Assembly: GCA_010093685.1 (NCBI GenBank)
Contig: MU006222.1
Coordinates: 1,297,301 to 1,361,300, forward strand
Length of the DNA stretch: 64,000 nucleotides
From: Ophiobolus disseminans
Taxonomy: Eukaryota; Ascomycota; Dothideomycetes; Pleosporales; Phaeosphaeriaceae
Direction of reading: 5' to 3'
The notes under the pieces are model-generated. The model was given only the letters and a program-made list of their open reading frames with translations, searched no databases and was not told the origin of the DNA. This document shows, piece by piece, positions 43,390 through 56,841 of the stretch. Positions within the stretch are counted from its first letter, which is position 1. The number at the start of each line of letters is the position of its first letter. Both the position numbers and the translations under genes were made by a program.

Positions 43390-45017
43390 GGCGCCCGACG
43401 GTTCCTGAGAGCCCTGCCGGCTCAATGTCCCCCCTTGCCGTCTCCTGATAGCGGTCCAGCGGACTCCAGAAAGGGCGATGTCAATGCGATATGTGTGCGG
43501 AGGCGCGAATTGGCGTGTGTGAAGTGAATGTGCGTGAGGAGAAGGGCGGTAGTGAGTGGTGGTGTTGGCGTGTGCTTGGAGTCGCAGGTTTGGCGTCTGG
43601 CGGTTTGGCCTGCGGATGCACGGCAAGTCCCAGAGTGAGCCAATAACGGGCTAGCCTCGCCAGTCTTCACGTTTCATCACTCTCGACGCTGCACCACACA
43701 CGCAACGAGCCTCATCGGCTTATGGGCCGTGGCACGTCGGCAGTCTGATGCCCAATTGTATTGTTGATCTGCTTGACTGTGGCTGCACCGATGCTGACGT
43801 CTTCATTGCTCTCGCAAGACTTCGACATGCAACCTTGCTCGATTCACCCGCTTCGGCCCATCGCCCCTCTTCATTAATATCCAGCTACTCTGAAGATGGA
43901 AGACTTCTCCGCCTGCGCTTTGCCGCCTCTGAATGTCCTGTTTATTGGAGCGAGCTGCTACATATGACATCGCCTTTTACCTTCGCCAATCTGCCACCTC
44001 GATGCTATCTTGATGATAGCCAGACTATGCCATCTGCCAATTCGTGCTTCACTCATGCCTTCTTGTTGTCATCACAATAACGTCGCTGACGTTATGACGA
44101 CCCACAGCATTATTTGCTCCATGGTCGGCGTGTTCTACTCTCAGAAATAGATTACTGGCGCCAGACTCCGCTTACGGACATGACTCCGTCTCGAACCTGC
44201 TCACTCTACATAAAGTGTGAGTGCCTCATGTCGTGATCAGACTCTGCGAGCAAACAGCGTTAAGCACTCTATGCGCTCACACGGCACCAGGTGTGCTACT
44301 CTCGCTCGTCAAAGGATCAATATTGGGAGGTCCAGTGGCAAACAAACGCCTTGTTCTTCAGTCATCGAATTCCCCGAAACGACTTTCTGAAGTCTAGGAT
44401 GCCGACACTCCAACACTGACATGCTTCAACGCTTGTGCCTCAGATTTGCAACAGTACATTCAAGATCATATGAGTGACAGCCTTCTCTAGAGCTCTCACA
44501 CAATCTCGCTCCACAGATGATATTTGCTTGAGTTTGAAAATAAGTATGGCCATGGTGTTTCGAATCCAGACCATCATAGTCGGGCGAACTGCGGCAACGG
44601 ATACCGAGTGGATGGGACGTCCGTGAAGCCGTGTCAGACTGACTCTAGTGTCCGCTGCGTACCCCCGTCTCCGAGTATCATTGTACAAGTCGAATGCATG
44701 TGTGAGGTCGGACTTCGTCGAGTTTGAATGTTAGGCGCCTCTCGAAGCTAATTCTCTTTTAGATAGACGAATAGTATGTTATGCGTGTACTGCCTCATGG
44801 AGCATAGAAGTAACATCGACAAAAATTGTGAGCACTTCTTGACCATTCGACACCATGATGCTCTCTCACATCCGTCAGTTTTGGCAGCCCGTGTTATGTT
44901 CGACTCCAAATGCTAACACAAAAACGGCTTGCAGCATTTCAGGTTCCATTTGTACTTTGCATAACCTCAACCAAGGACCCAATTCTATCGGCACCATGTC
45001 TTGACAAACGTTTATGG
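43390..45017. other. Long intergenic region, nothing recognised
   Basis: About 1.6 kb upstream of the DUF7820-like gene holds no recognisable gene or repeat. The small open frames show no coding bias. Confidence 0.5.
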
Positions 45018-45344
45018 CTAATTCCCACGGTGTTCCGAGATCGTAATGTCGCTGCGGTTTAGTGGTTGCGTGTCGCCGCGCACGCGTGAAGGCTGTGTCC
45101 TGGTCGTGGGCGACAAGTTGCTATCGCTGATCTGACGTCCCATCGCGGAAAGGTTGGAGACGGGTACTTCACTTCGTCCCTGACTAGGCCCCACGCAGTA
45201 TGGCGACATGGTGCCCTGCAGGCCAAGGCCAACGGCGATAGGCTTGAGCGGCCGAATATTTTGCTCGCACAGCACGGCGCCACGCGCTCCGATTGCGGTG
45301 GCCAGTAGAGACGTGATTGTGAAGCCTGTTGTAGCATGGCTCAT
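45018..45344 (-). CDS. Possible small hypothetical protein
   Basis: From the ATG at 45344 an open frame of 108 aa has GC-rich third codon positions and protein-like composition. It starts MSHATTGFTITSLLATA, a possible membrane or signal segment, then has IRPLKPIAVGLGLQGTM and a Ser/Thr/Arg-rich tail. No family was recognised. The same frame opens upstream to 45446, so the true start is uncertain. It lies divergent from the HMG-CoA synthase gene. Confidence 0.4.
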   Translation of the reverse strand: MSHATTGFTITSLLATAIGARGAVLCEQNIRPLKPIAVGLGLQGTMSPYCVGPSQGRSEVPVSNLSAMGRQISDSNLSPTTRTQPSRVRGDTQPLNRSDITISEHRGN

Positions 45345-45699
45345 GAACTGGAGAGAATGTTGGTGATTGGCGTCTTGACGGGAAATGTCCCGCATATCGG
45401 CGGTTGTCAGGACCCTGAAGCAAAAAACCAACACAACACCTCCCAAGCGAGCGGGAGGTTCAAGCGTTGTTGAGAGCCAAAGGCCTGCACGAAGCCAGTT
45501 AAAAGCCTTATCAAGCCCGTGAAGAGGTTTCTACTGCAAGCATTGCCACTGGAGAACGCCGCTAGACTACTTGACCGCGCTTTCCTCTTTGTCAACCGCC
45601 CAATCCTTCCCAGACTACTTAAACGAGCGGTGTGAACAGACCCCTCTCGACCAGATTCCTCCTCCCTTCCCCTCCTACACCCCATACAAACCCGCAAAC

Positions 45700-47235
45700 A
45701 TGGCTGCCCGTCCCTCCAACATTGGTATCAAAGCCATTGAGCTGTACTTCCCCAGCCAGGCAAGTCTACGCTGCAGCACGTGGTAGCAGACGCCTCCTAA
45801 CATCCTGCAGTGCGTCGACCAGGCAGAGCTCGAGAAGTTCGATGGCGTCTCCCAGGGCAAATACACCATTGGCCTCGGTCAGACCAAGATGTCTTTCTGC
45901 GACGACCGCGAGGGTGAGTAGCCCGATGTGAAGATTTGGGCGCATCTGACCATTTTGTGCAGACATCTACTCGCTCGCCCTGACGTCTCTTTCCTCGCTG
46001 CTAAAGAAGTACAACATCGACCCCAAAAACATCGGCCGCCTTGAAGTCGGCACCGAGACGCTCCTCGACAAGTCCAAGTCGGTCAAGTCGGTGTTGATGC
46101 AGCTGTTCGAGGAGTCCGGCAACTACAACGTCGAGGGCGTGGACACCGTCAACGCCTGCTACGGTGGCACAAACGCCCTCTTCAACAGCGTCAACTGGAT
46201 CGAGTCCTCCGCCTGGGACGGCCGTGACGCCATTGTCGTGACGGGCGACATTGCGCTGTACAAGAAGGGCAATGCACGCCCGACTGGTGGCGTTGGCTGC
46301 GTCGCTATGCTCGTCGGCCCCGACGCGCCAATCGCCATTGATGCCGGCCTGCGCGGCTCGTACATCAGGCACACGTACGATTTCTACAAGCCCGACCTCA
46401 CGAGCGAGTACCCCATTGTGGATGGCCACTTCTCCATCCGCTGCTACACCGAAGCCGTCGATGCCTGCTACCAGGCCTACAACGCACGGGAGAAAACCCT
46501 GAAATCGCAGCAGAACGGCAATGGCGCCAACGGCCACAGCGACGAGCAAGAAACTGCTCTCGACCGCTTCGACTACATGGCATTCCACGCCCCCACTTGC
46601 AAACTCGTGTCCAAGTCATACGCCCGCATGCTTTACAACGATTATCTCGACAACCCCTCCAGCCCCCTCTTTGCAGAGGTTCCCGCCGAGTTGAAGGGCA
46701 TGGATTACACCACATCTGTTACCGACAAGACGGTTGAAAAGACCTTCATGGCGCTCGCAAAGAAGCGATTTGCTGCCCGTGTCCAGCCCAGCATCAACGT
46801 CCCAACCCAGTGCGGTAACATGTACTGCGGAAGTGTCTACGGCAGCTTGGCCAGCATCATCGCCAACGTCGACAACGCGACCCTGCAGGGCAAGCGTATT
46901 GGTCTCTTCAGCTACGGAAGTGGTCTCGCCTCTTCCCTGTTCTCCTTCAAGGTGAACGGTAGCGTCGAGAACATTGCGAAGCAGCTTGACATTCATGCGC
47001 GTCTGGAGTCTAGGCGCGTGGTCGCTCCCGAGGTGTACGATGAGGTAAGCATTCTTTGAGCTGCTTGGTATCGTTCTTTCTGACTAACTCGATTCAGATG
47101 TGCAACCTCCGCGAGAAAGCCCACCTCAAGAAGAGCTATACCCCCACCGGCAAGACCGATGGCCTCTTCCCTGGTACTTACTACCTCACCAACATCGACG
47201 ACATGTTCCGCCGCACCTACGAGATCAAGCAGTAG
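45700..47235 (+). CDS. ERG13: Hydroxymethylglutaryl-CoA synthase
   Basis: Exons are 45700-45759, 45811-45913, 45963-47044 and 47098-47235 (460 aa). The enzyme joins acetyl-CoA and acetoacetyl-CoA to HMG-CoA in the mevalonate pathway to ergosterol and isoprenoids. The catalytic Cys is in VNACYGGTNALFNS (about residue 120); GLGQTKMSFC lies upstream, the catalytic His region is MAFHAPTCKLV, and GLFSYGSGLASSLFS lies near the end. Intron 1 (45760-45810) begins GCAAGT and is a GC-AG intron; reading YFPSQ then CVDQ across it gives the conserved family sequence. The protein has a short linker GNGANGHSDEQ in place of a longer loop found elsewhere. Confidence 0.95.
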
Positions 47236-47644
47236 ACATAGTATCTATTGCACAGAACTTGCGCGGCGACCTCACTTCTACTTGCGCTACATCGGAGCAT
47301 TTGCAGGGTTCATGCAAAAGATCCAACATAGAATCACACACGTTGCATATCTCGGGGAGGAGCCAGGAGCCATGTTGGCGAAATGGACATATGGGAAATG
47401 AATTGATGAGTGATGGGATGAAAGGACCAGGCACGACATTTATCAATGTCCATATCTGCATGGCAGCGAGCCAAGAGGCTTGCTGTCCTAATACACGCTT
47501 TTACACGGAGCATCATTGTAGATAGAACAATAGACTGTTCACAGATACCCAAGTCCATCCTATGGTATTATGCTCAAACCCGCAGATAACGCCAATCGAA
47601 TGCTTGACTCCCTATATACATCTTGCATTCGCCGCAGATTATCC
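47236..47644. other. Intergenic between converging genes
   Basis: This space holds the 3' regions of ERG13 and COX16. No gene was recognised. Confidence 0.6.
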
Positions 47645-48047
47645 TCATACCAGCGTGCCGTCCGGCTCGCCAGGCAACCGCTTCACCCTCCTCTGCTCCC
47701 AGTCTTCGAGATCCTTCGCTTGTAGCCTCTGCCCAACGCATTAGCCTGCCATCTTCCCAGCTCTACCCTCCGAATGCACTTACATAATATTCATCCTTCA
47801 TATTGACCTTCCTCCGCTCGCCCCGCAGCCCCATGGCCTGCTCCTGTGTAATCTGCTGGTTCTTGCGATCGTATCTTTCGTACCGCAGCGCCGTCGCGGG
47901 TGTGAGCATGAAGGACCCGAGAACAATTGTGGAGATAAAAGGGAGGCCGAAGAGCAGGAAAGGGTGCTTTTGCAGCGACTTGCGGTACCGTGCCGCGAGC
48001 GAGTTGGGGAGCGTGGCGGCGAAGGAGCGGGAGGGAAAAGACGGCAT
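47645..48047 (-). CDS. COX16: Cytochrome c oxidase assembly protein Cox16
   Basis: Exons are 48047-47784 and 47728-47645 (115 aa). The start ATG at 48047 (MPSFPSRSFAATLPNSLAA) gives a basic, mitochondria-type N-terminus. One span follows (PFLLFGLPFISTIVLGSF), then LRYERYDRKNQQIT and KVNMKDEYY, joined across a GTAAGT..GCAG intron to RLQAKDLEDWEQRRVKRLPG, the conserved Cox16 C-terminus. Cox16 is an inner-membrane protein needed for Cox1/Cox2 assembly into complex IV. It is head-to-head with the ATR gene across 524 bp. Confidence 0.93.
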
Positions 48048-48571
48048 TTTTGCGGGTTGGGAATAGTGTGTAAGGTGATCCTGGGGGTGTGCACCAGGCT
48101 TTGGCGCGTATGTAGCCCGTTGCGCACGTAGTCGAGAGGTATGGGGCGTGGACGGATGGATTGCGGGCAGTTGCAATTGATGGTCGACAGTGGCTTGGCG
48201 ACGTCACGGGAACTCGCGAATCGAGGATTTGTGGGAACGCGTAACACGTCGCCATCGCTGCAGGCACCTTTCATCTCTTAGATCTTCATGTTCCAGACCT
48301 CTGAACTATACCGCGTCAATCGTCCAAGAACCGTTCTTATCACGGTGACTTGCAGTCGAATTACACCTCGACAACCAACCCTTTACTTCCCAAACCCCAC
48401 CATTTAAGCAGCCGCTTTCCTTCGTGTGAGCACATAACAGACTGAACATATCTTGAAGTGGCACACACCCTTTCACTCAATCTAGCACACCTACCGTTTA
48501 CTCTGGTCCCGTTTGCAATTATCTTCTCTACAGCTCTTTCTTCCTCGCCATGACCTTACGGTAGCATCAAC
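48048..48571. promoter_or_regulatory. Shared upstream region of COX16 and the ATR gene
   Basis: The 524 bp between divergent start codons contain pyrimidine-rich 5'-leader sequence on the plus strand (48400-48550). No defined element was recognised. Confidence 0.5.
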
Positions 48572-51500
48572 ATGGCCCGCAAAGGCACAAATTCAACTCA
48601 GCGGATGGCTCCGCCTCCGATGACAAATGGCCTAGCAACACTAAACGGAAACTCACACGCCCCGCCTCCATCGACAATCGCCGCCCAGATTGTCCAAAAT
48701 GCTGCGAATCTTTACACTCGTGAGGATGCTGCAGCAAAAGTTTCGTTTGGCGAGCTTGTCAAAGAGTTCCTTCAACATCCCAGCACCGACGAGCCCGACC
48801 CGCAACTTGTTGCGTTGGTCTGTGTCATTGCGGAAGCCGGGCTTGAAGGCCTCTTCAAAGACGACCCTTTCGCCCAAGATCAGCAGAGACAGCAAGGTAT
48901 TGATAGTATTGCTGCGCTGAACCTCATCATCCAGAAAAAGCCGCATCTACTGCTGAGTGCTAAGGATGCAGACGAGCAAGCAAGTCCGCAGCCTCCTCTA
49001 TTCATATGGCTTTTCCCAAAACTTGTAGGCTTGATGACACATGTCACACTACAGCCGCTCCATCAACATGCTCGGGATCTTCTGGGTCTATGTCTAGGGG
49101 TGCTTTCTCACACGCCTTCTTATTGGCGTCAGGCAACGAGCGTGGCATCCTTGTATCAGTCGTCTGTTCAACGTGAGTTCCAGACATCATTCTGAGTGCT
49201 AAACTAATCGCGATGCAGTTATTGTCGTGGAGCTCGAGACGGTCAGTGATCTGACTATATCATCGAATCGACCTTTCCAGGTCATGTTGCCTTCAACAAG
49301 TAGTATTGGTGAGTTCTGGCCTGCGAGCCAACATCTCGTGGCACTGCCTCATGAAATACAACGCACCGTCTCTTCGCAGCTCGGCGCGATCTATGTTGGA
49401 CTCAACGTCCTTCTTTGCTTGGCACAAGGTGGTGTTCACAAGAAGCATTACATCGCCTCAGCTGCCGTCGAGCGTCACGAGCCATGGATTCTAGATACTT
49501 GTCTCCTCTTGTGGCAACATTTCAGACGGTGGACAACTGGCGCGGAAAAGCGATCTTTCCATGATGAGATTGTCTCTTCGTTCTTGCAACTATTGGCAGC
49601 AATCGCTCCATCGTCGAACACACCCAAAGGCAGTTCTTTAGGATCCGCAAAAGCTTCACAGTGCCTCGTTCGAGGTTTATCAAGCCTCCTGGGGAAACCT
49701 ACTCTTTCAACTGATAACCAAATTCAACTGGCCTCACTACTAATTCGCCTAAGAGGCGCCCTCGACGACTCCCCAAAGACTTCTCGAATCACGGCTAATC
49801 GACGCGTCAACTCAACCGCTACCATTGCAGATAACGTTGAGGCGAGTGTAGCAGAGATGTGCCAGGATGTAGACAAATTTCTGGGGTTGCAGAAGGATCT
49901 ACAGGTGGGTAATTCAACCATCGTTCACTACGAGGAGACTAACTCCTAGCAGCTGGCTCTCTGTCTGTGGACTTCGCCAGGCACATGGCCCATTGAGGTC
50001 GCAGATGCTCGCAAAGAGCTCTGCACCAATCCAAGCGCGAGCTTCGCGGACCCTCAACTTTCCAATGGTGCTGCGTTGATACTTAAGTCGTTCCGCGAAT
50101 TAAACCTTGGTGATGGAGAGGACAGACCAGCCAAACGACGGAAGACGTTGCCCAATTCATCTGAAGACGTGAACGAGGGGGTGTACCAGCAGCTTGTGAG
50201 GGTCCTGAACGGCAGCTCACAAGACTCACCCGTGCTTGACCTGCGCAACCTTCACAACATCGTGCAGTGAGTCCTAGTTAGTCGTGCTAAGGACTCTGCT
50301 AAATACTACAGGGCGAGATATGCATCCATGACTGATGACATCAAAAAGGCTGAAGATCCACAGGCTGAACTACTGTTGGCTTTTGCTAAGATAGCCTGCG
50401 CAGGATCGCGTACATTAATCTCCCACGATGGCTCTTTCAAATGGGAGACGTCAACATGTAGATTGTGTGATGCTTCAAGTTCGGCCGACCAGGAAGCGAA
50501 GGTTTACTGGAACGGTAAACATGATGGAGAGGATTGGAAAGACGCCATTGCCGCCATGCTCGCCATCACCAGAGAATCGAAATTCCAAGAATCTCCCAAA
50601 GCACGGATTCTCATGGCTTTGGCGATCGGCAGAGTGTTCAATCATATCTCAGACGTCGACTACCTCAGCTTGGAGAGCTGTGAGTTGGGACAGTGGTTGC
50701 TAGGATCCATGAGCAGGTCATTGAGAGAGCTCAAACTCGCTGCAACGTGAGTCACGGCCTTTCATTGTAGAATCCCAGCTAACGTAGTATCAGCCGCTCT
50801 TTGATGGTATTTCTGAGAAATGACATCTCGAGAAGCACCAGACAAAAGAATCGCAGGTCGACAGTGGAGTTCCTTGGTGCGCTTGCGAAAAGGGATATTA
50901 TTTCCGACCATGAGACACTTATCATTGCTTACGGACTGGTCGCTCGGTACGTTATCTTGAACACGCATGATGTACCAGCTAATATTGCTTAGTGTTTGCG
51001 GCGAGCTAGAACTCCCTATCATCCTCCATCATCTGATCGAATACTTCGGACACCCGAATGCGTTGATATGCGCACTTGCCTCTTCCGAGGTTAGTAAGAA
51101 GCATAATGACACCTTACACGATGCTGACCACCACAGCTTGACACGATAGCTTCAGACTTTGGCACAAATGCTTCACAACTTCTTCAGCCGTATTGGCGAG
51201 TCATAGCCTTCTCCGTGATCAAGGATTACAGCAGTCGGCCACAGAAAATACATTATCTTGCTGAACTGACTGAGCAGAGTGTGCGACAGCTACTCTTACT
51301 CACTCAAGCTGATACCATCCCTCACCTCGTCTTGACTAAGAGGAGAGACATCATTGAAAAAATTGCCCAAGCTCGGAAGGCCTCTGTTGGCGAGGTGTTG
51401 ACTCAGCCGAAGAGAAACCTGGCCAAAACCTTGGCTTTGCTGTTGTGCCAGGCCGTCCCAGACGTGGAGACGAGTACCATGGATAGTTTGGCAGCGATCG

Positions 51501-54500
51501 AGCCGGCTATACGAGAGGGCAGTAACAACAAACTGGAGGCACTGCTCACGGCCGATATCACTGGTGTAGCCATCGAGATACTGGTCTTAGCTGCAGATCA
51601 GGACGAGTCAAATAAGAAGCTGGTAAGCGTGCGCCTTTCGTCCAATTTATCGTCGCTGATTGCTGTAGTATCATCGCGGATTCGCCACTCTTGCCATGCT
51701 TGTAGAGATTAAGCCTGGGCAACGCAAGTCTACGTCAAAGACGAAGAGCCTTCATGAGTTCTTTGGAAAACATATCTTGGGTATCATGTCCCACTTTACG
51801 GATGTTATTGAGAGTCCTCTAGCGCAAGGCAAAGCCACTATGCAACCATTACCCGAACGCAAGAGAAGCATCGCCGCCATTGGAGAGCTCGTTACTCTTG
51901 CACGATACAACGTCATTAATGCGCTACCTCAGGTGAGTCTTGCATACTTTATCATGTATAATGTACTCATCCCGCTAGTTTCGTGCATGCCTACAGTCCG
52001 CAATGGCGGATCCAGATCTCTGCGATGATGCATTCCTCGTGTGGACGGCGCTTCTCAACACGCTCGGTGAAGAGGAGATCATTCTGGTAGTGGACCAAAC
52101 CTTTGCTTTAATCGTGCAACACTGGTCTTTGTTTTCCGAGGAGACGCAGCTGAGAGCCAACAAAACGATCGTCGATCTCACACAAAAGTACAACGAGCAG
52201 CTCAGGACGAGGATAGAGTATCTACCTTCTCTTGGAAGCATACCGATGCTTATAAAGACGGAAGGTGAGCTTGTGCGGCTCAAAGCGATGGTTGATAATA
52301 CCAAGATCTTCCAGTCGTTCAGTATCCGCACCAACGACCAGAACGCGGTAGTCGTACGCCGGGCACTCAAAGAGCTTGTGCCGTTCCTCGACAGCAACCA
52401 GAAGCTTCTTCATCAGTCATTGATCGGTCAGAAGCCATTGCCCGTTCTTGAAGCTCTGACACGTTCTCTTCTCGATGCTAGCATACGATTCTCAGAGGAC
52501 CACCACGATGTTACGACATTATGTGCGCAATGTCTCGGCATCATCGGCGGATTGGACCCATATCGAGTCGAGAGCGTACGAGAGAACAAACGAGTGCTGA
52601 TGCTATCCAACTTCTCGCGAAGAGACGAGGATATTGACTTTGTGGCTCTGCTTCTTGAACAGGTGCTTGTAAAGGTTTTCCTATCCACAACCAATGCTAA
52701 AGCACAGGGGTGGATTGCTTACGTTATGCAAGAGATGCTCAAGCACTGCGGGTTCAGCGCCCTTGCGCAGACACAGAGCCAGCCGCGACCGCGTTCATCA
52801 CAAACGAGTACTGAAGCACAGCGCTGGAACGAGATACCTGAAACAGTCAGAAACGTTCTGTCCCCCTTTTTGGGGTCCCGGTTCTCAGTCAACCTCAATC
52901 CTGGTGTTCAGTATCAGGGTCCTCAGTACCCTGTCTTCAGCAGAAGTACTAGTCATACCACCTGGCTGCAGACATTTGTATACGATCTACTGCAGAATGG
53001 CCAGGGTGTCAACGTGGAGATGATTTTTCCGGTCTTAGCCCGTGTCATCCGAGGCTACGATCTTTCTATCGCCACGTTTATACTACCGTTTGCCGCATTG
53101 AACGTTATTGTCTCCGACAACGATGATAACATGGGGATGGTTGGGCAAGAGCTACTTACAGTACTTCAGACTGAGATTCGATCGCTAGAGCAACCGAACG
53201 CAGCTTTGATCAAGCAGTGCAGCGAGGTAAGGAATCGAGCGTATATAAAACTGCCTCGTCAGCTAACATTACAAAGAACGTATTCCAGACACTAGACTAC
53301 CTTTCCATGTGGCTCCAGGAGAAGAGAAAGTCAATGGCCGAAGCACGAGCGATGGCTGGGAAGACTGGCCGCGGTATTTCTAATGATGAAGAGATGAACG
53401 CCATCAAGCAGATCAGTCGCGTGGAAGGTATTTTGCAGTTCATCCCGGCTGAAATAATCTCCCGGCGAGCTGTTGAATGCCGCTCTTATGCGCGTGCTCT
53501 CTTCCATTGGGAGCAGTACATCCGCCAGCAAGAGCTGGTCAAAGCCGATAGTAGACAGTGGCCATCTGAGAAAGATGAAATGTTGCAACACTTGCAATTG
53601 ATTTATGCACAGATCGACGAACCGGACAGCATTGAAGGTATCTCTGCTCATCTGAGGGTACTGAATCCAGAGCAGCAAATTATCGAAGATCGCAAGGCCG
53701 GACGATTGACCGCAGCTCAAAGCTGGTATGAAATCGCTTTAGCTGAAAAGCCTGACGATCCCGAGACACAAATCAACCTCCTAACCTGCCTCAAAGAGTC
53801 AGGCCAGTATGGTAAGTGTGCCCGTGAATCTTTGGTTCAAAAACGCTGACGCAGATTTCAGATTCGATTCTCAACTACGTGGATGGCTTCCGTGCATCGA
53901 ATTCTCTCTCGGACAGTACCTTGCCCTTCGCAGCAGAAGCAGCATGGTCGTCTGGGAAGTGGGAGCAGCTCGAAAAGACACTTGGCTCTTCGCCCACTAC
54001 AACAAACGCGTTCCTTCACTTCAACGTTGGCGTTGGACGCGCATTGCTGGCGTTACGGCGCAACAACGGTGACGAATTCAAGTCTACCGTCGCATCCCTG
54101 CGAGAGGCGGTAGCTGCAGGACTTTCTCCATCCACCACATCCTCTATCCAAGCCTGTCATGATCACTTAGTCAAGCTACATGCACTATACGAGATGGAAG
54201 CCATTAGTGGCATGACCCCAACAAGAAGTCCGGATCGCGAAGTGATCCTCGAGAACCTGGATCGACGATTGGATCTCATCGGTGCCTACACCTCCGATAA
54301 ACAGTATCTTCTTGGGCTTCGCCGTGCAACCATGTCTCTTTCTCGGTACGTCCCCGCGCTAAAAAGCTTGCTGCATGTATTAACTCATCAAGTATCGATT
54401 TCACAAACCTTGACATTGCCGCTGCTTGGCTGACCACAGGACGGCTAGCCCGAAAGGGAGACTTCATAACGACTGCTTACAATTCTGTGATGCACGCCGA

Positions 54501-56628
54501 CCGGTTAGGCGACACAGCTTCGAAGATCGAATACTCAAAGCTTCTCTGGAAAGAGGGACATCATCGAAAAGCTACGCAGATTCTTCGAGGTGCCATCGAG
54601 AGCAACATTTTTCAGCAAGAAGACACCGTTCCCATCAACGTGTCTGTCACGACAGCAGGTGAGGGCAACAGCGAGCACAACAACAAAATAAAATGCCACG
54701 CACAGCTGTTGCTGGCAAAATGGTTGGACCGAGCTGGACAGACTAAGACGGGTGATCTGAAGAATGAATACGTGGTCGGAGTGATGTCGTATCCTAGGTG
54801 GGACAAAGGTCACTACTACCTCGGGCGATACTACCTCAAACTCTTGGAATCTGAGAAGCGGCAGCCGCTCCTGAAACAGAGCTCCGAGTATCTGTCAGGC
54901 AGTCTGACGAAGCTGGTCATTGAGAACTTCGTTCGGTCCACGGTGTATGGCACGAAGTACTACTACCAGACTCTCCCCAAGATACTCACGCTCTGGCTGG
55001 ATATGGGTATGGAAGTCATGAATACAGCACCACGGGCGGCACGCGACAAAGAGTTCCATGATCATAGGCTCGGCTATTTGGATCACATTAACAAGTATCT
55101 CAAGCGATATGCCAGTGAGCGCATGCCGGCCTTTGCGTGGTACTCTGCGTTTCCGCAAATCATCACCCGCATCAGTCATCCCAACAAGAACGTTTGGGAT
55201 GCGCTGCAGTCTATCATCGCTCGAGTCGCGACAACGTATCCGCAGCAGTCGCTGTGGAGTTTGCTGGCCGTGCTTCATTCAACACAAGATGACCGGCGGT
55301 CCCGAGGTGTCGCAGTTCTTCAAAAGCTACGCGATGCATCGAAACGCAAGGGTTCGTCCCTCGACTTGAAGAACCTCATCATTCAGGGCCAGCGGCTCAC
55401 AGATGCACTCCTAGCCGCTTGTGATGCGCCAGTTGAACAGAGGGTGGCTCGTGTGAGCTTATCAAAAGACCTAAGCTTCAGCCATAAGCTGGCTCCAAGC
55501 CCCCTAGTCGTTCCGATTGAAGCCAACCTGCTACCAAACCTGCCTGCGAGCAACGACAGTAAAACACTCCGATCGCACAACCCTTTTCCAACTGATGCAA
55601 TCACCATCACTGCCTTCATGGACGATGTCTTGGTGCTTTCATCACTCCAGCGACCAAGGAAAGTCGACGTTCGTGGCTCAGATGGACGCATGTATGGCCT
55701 GCTCTGCAAACCAAAAGACGATCTTCGTAAAGATCAGCGCCTAATGGAGTTCAACGCTATGATCAATCGCGCCTTGAAAAAGGACATCGAGTCCAGTAAG
55801 CGTCGTCTATACATCAAGACATACGCCGTCACACCTTTGAACGAAGAGTGCGGAGCCATTGAATGGGTTGAAGGTCTCAAGCCTATGCGTGACATCATAC
55901 TCCGCTCCTACCGCCAACACAACATCTCAATCGACTACACCGAGCTCCGCCTCCTTCTTAACGAAGCCTCGTCCTCGCCCTCCAAGATTGCCATCTTCAC
56001 CGACAAGATCCTGGGTAAGTTCCAGCCCGTGCTGCACGAGTACTTTGTCGAAACCTTCCCCGAGCCAGAAGCCTGGTTCGCTGCACGCCTGCGTTACACG
56101 CGCTCATGCGCCGTTATGAGTATCGTCGGCCACGTCCTCGGTCTCGGTGACCGGCACGGCGAAAACGTCTTGCTCGAACAAGGCAACGGCGGCACATTCC
56201 ACGTCGACTTCAACTGCCTCTTCGACAAGGGCCTCACGTTCGAGAAACCAGAACTCGTTCCCTTTCGCCTCACACACAACATGGTTGACGCAATGGGCCC
56301 ACAGGGCATCGAAGGCCCGTTCCGCAAAGCCGCGGAGCTCACATACAGTCTTCTGCGCCAGCATGAAGACACGCTGATTACGATTCTGGAGACGTTTGTG
56401 CACGATCCGACGGCGGATTTCTTGGGCGGCAGGAAGAGGAAGAAGATCAATGGTGTGCCGGATACGCCGCAGGAGGTGCTGGATATGGTGAAGACGAAGG
56501 TCAATGGGTATCTAAAGGGCGAGAGCGTGCCATTGAGTGTTGAGGGGTATGTGGATGCTTTGATTGTCATGGCAAAGGATCCAGTGAATTTGGCGGCGAT
56601 GTATATTGGGTGGTGCGCGTTCTTTTGA
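48572..56628 (+). CDS. uvsB: ATR/Mec1-type checkpoint kinase (UvsB)
   Basis: Twelve exons: 48572-49172, 49219-49904, 49953-50266, 50312-50746, 50794-50946, 50993-51089, 51137-51622, 51669-51932, 51997-53226, 53277-53811, 53862-54345 and 54393-56628 (2506 aa). All eleven introns are GT..AG, 45-64 bp, and every join keeps frame. The N-terminal two thirds are helical HEAT-like repeats. A FAT region follows (for example SRIDFTNLDIAAAWL across intron 11). The PI3K-like kinase domain has KPKDDLRKDQRLMEFN, GLGDRHGENVLL (about residue 2346) and HVDFNCLFDKG (about 2365). The FATC tail ends MYIGWCAFF. This is the DNA-damage and replication-stress kinase called UvsB in Aspergillus, Mus-9 in Neurospora and Mec1 in yeast. 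It should work with a Ddc2/ATRIP partner in the nucleus. No defect was seen. Confidence 0.95.
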
Positions 56629-56841
56629 GCGTTGCAGTAAACTCGCCGTTTTTGTTGTGTGTTGTGGGCAAGTGAAATTTGTAGACGTGCTTGTAGGGAC
56701 TGCGTTATGCATTTGGGACAGCAAAAAATAGAAGACTTGGTATGGTTCGGTGTACAAAGCACAATATACGCTATATGCACATTGACGTCTAAAAGTTACT
56801 CTGATTGCTACGTCTAGACTTCAAGTGCATCTCTGCATTGC

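Noticed and set aside
43390..43626. Upstream in-frame extension of the DUF7820-like protein
   Set aside because: The extra 79 residues are His/Arg/Thr/Pro-rich and read like untranslated leader; the MERRNS start fits better.
44540..44620. tRNA-like TTCGAATCC string
   Set aside because: No cloverleaf could be formed with the flanking bases.
46001..46588. 195-codon minus-strand frame in HMG-CoA synthase
   Set aside because: It is antisense to a certain gene, with no motif.
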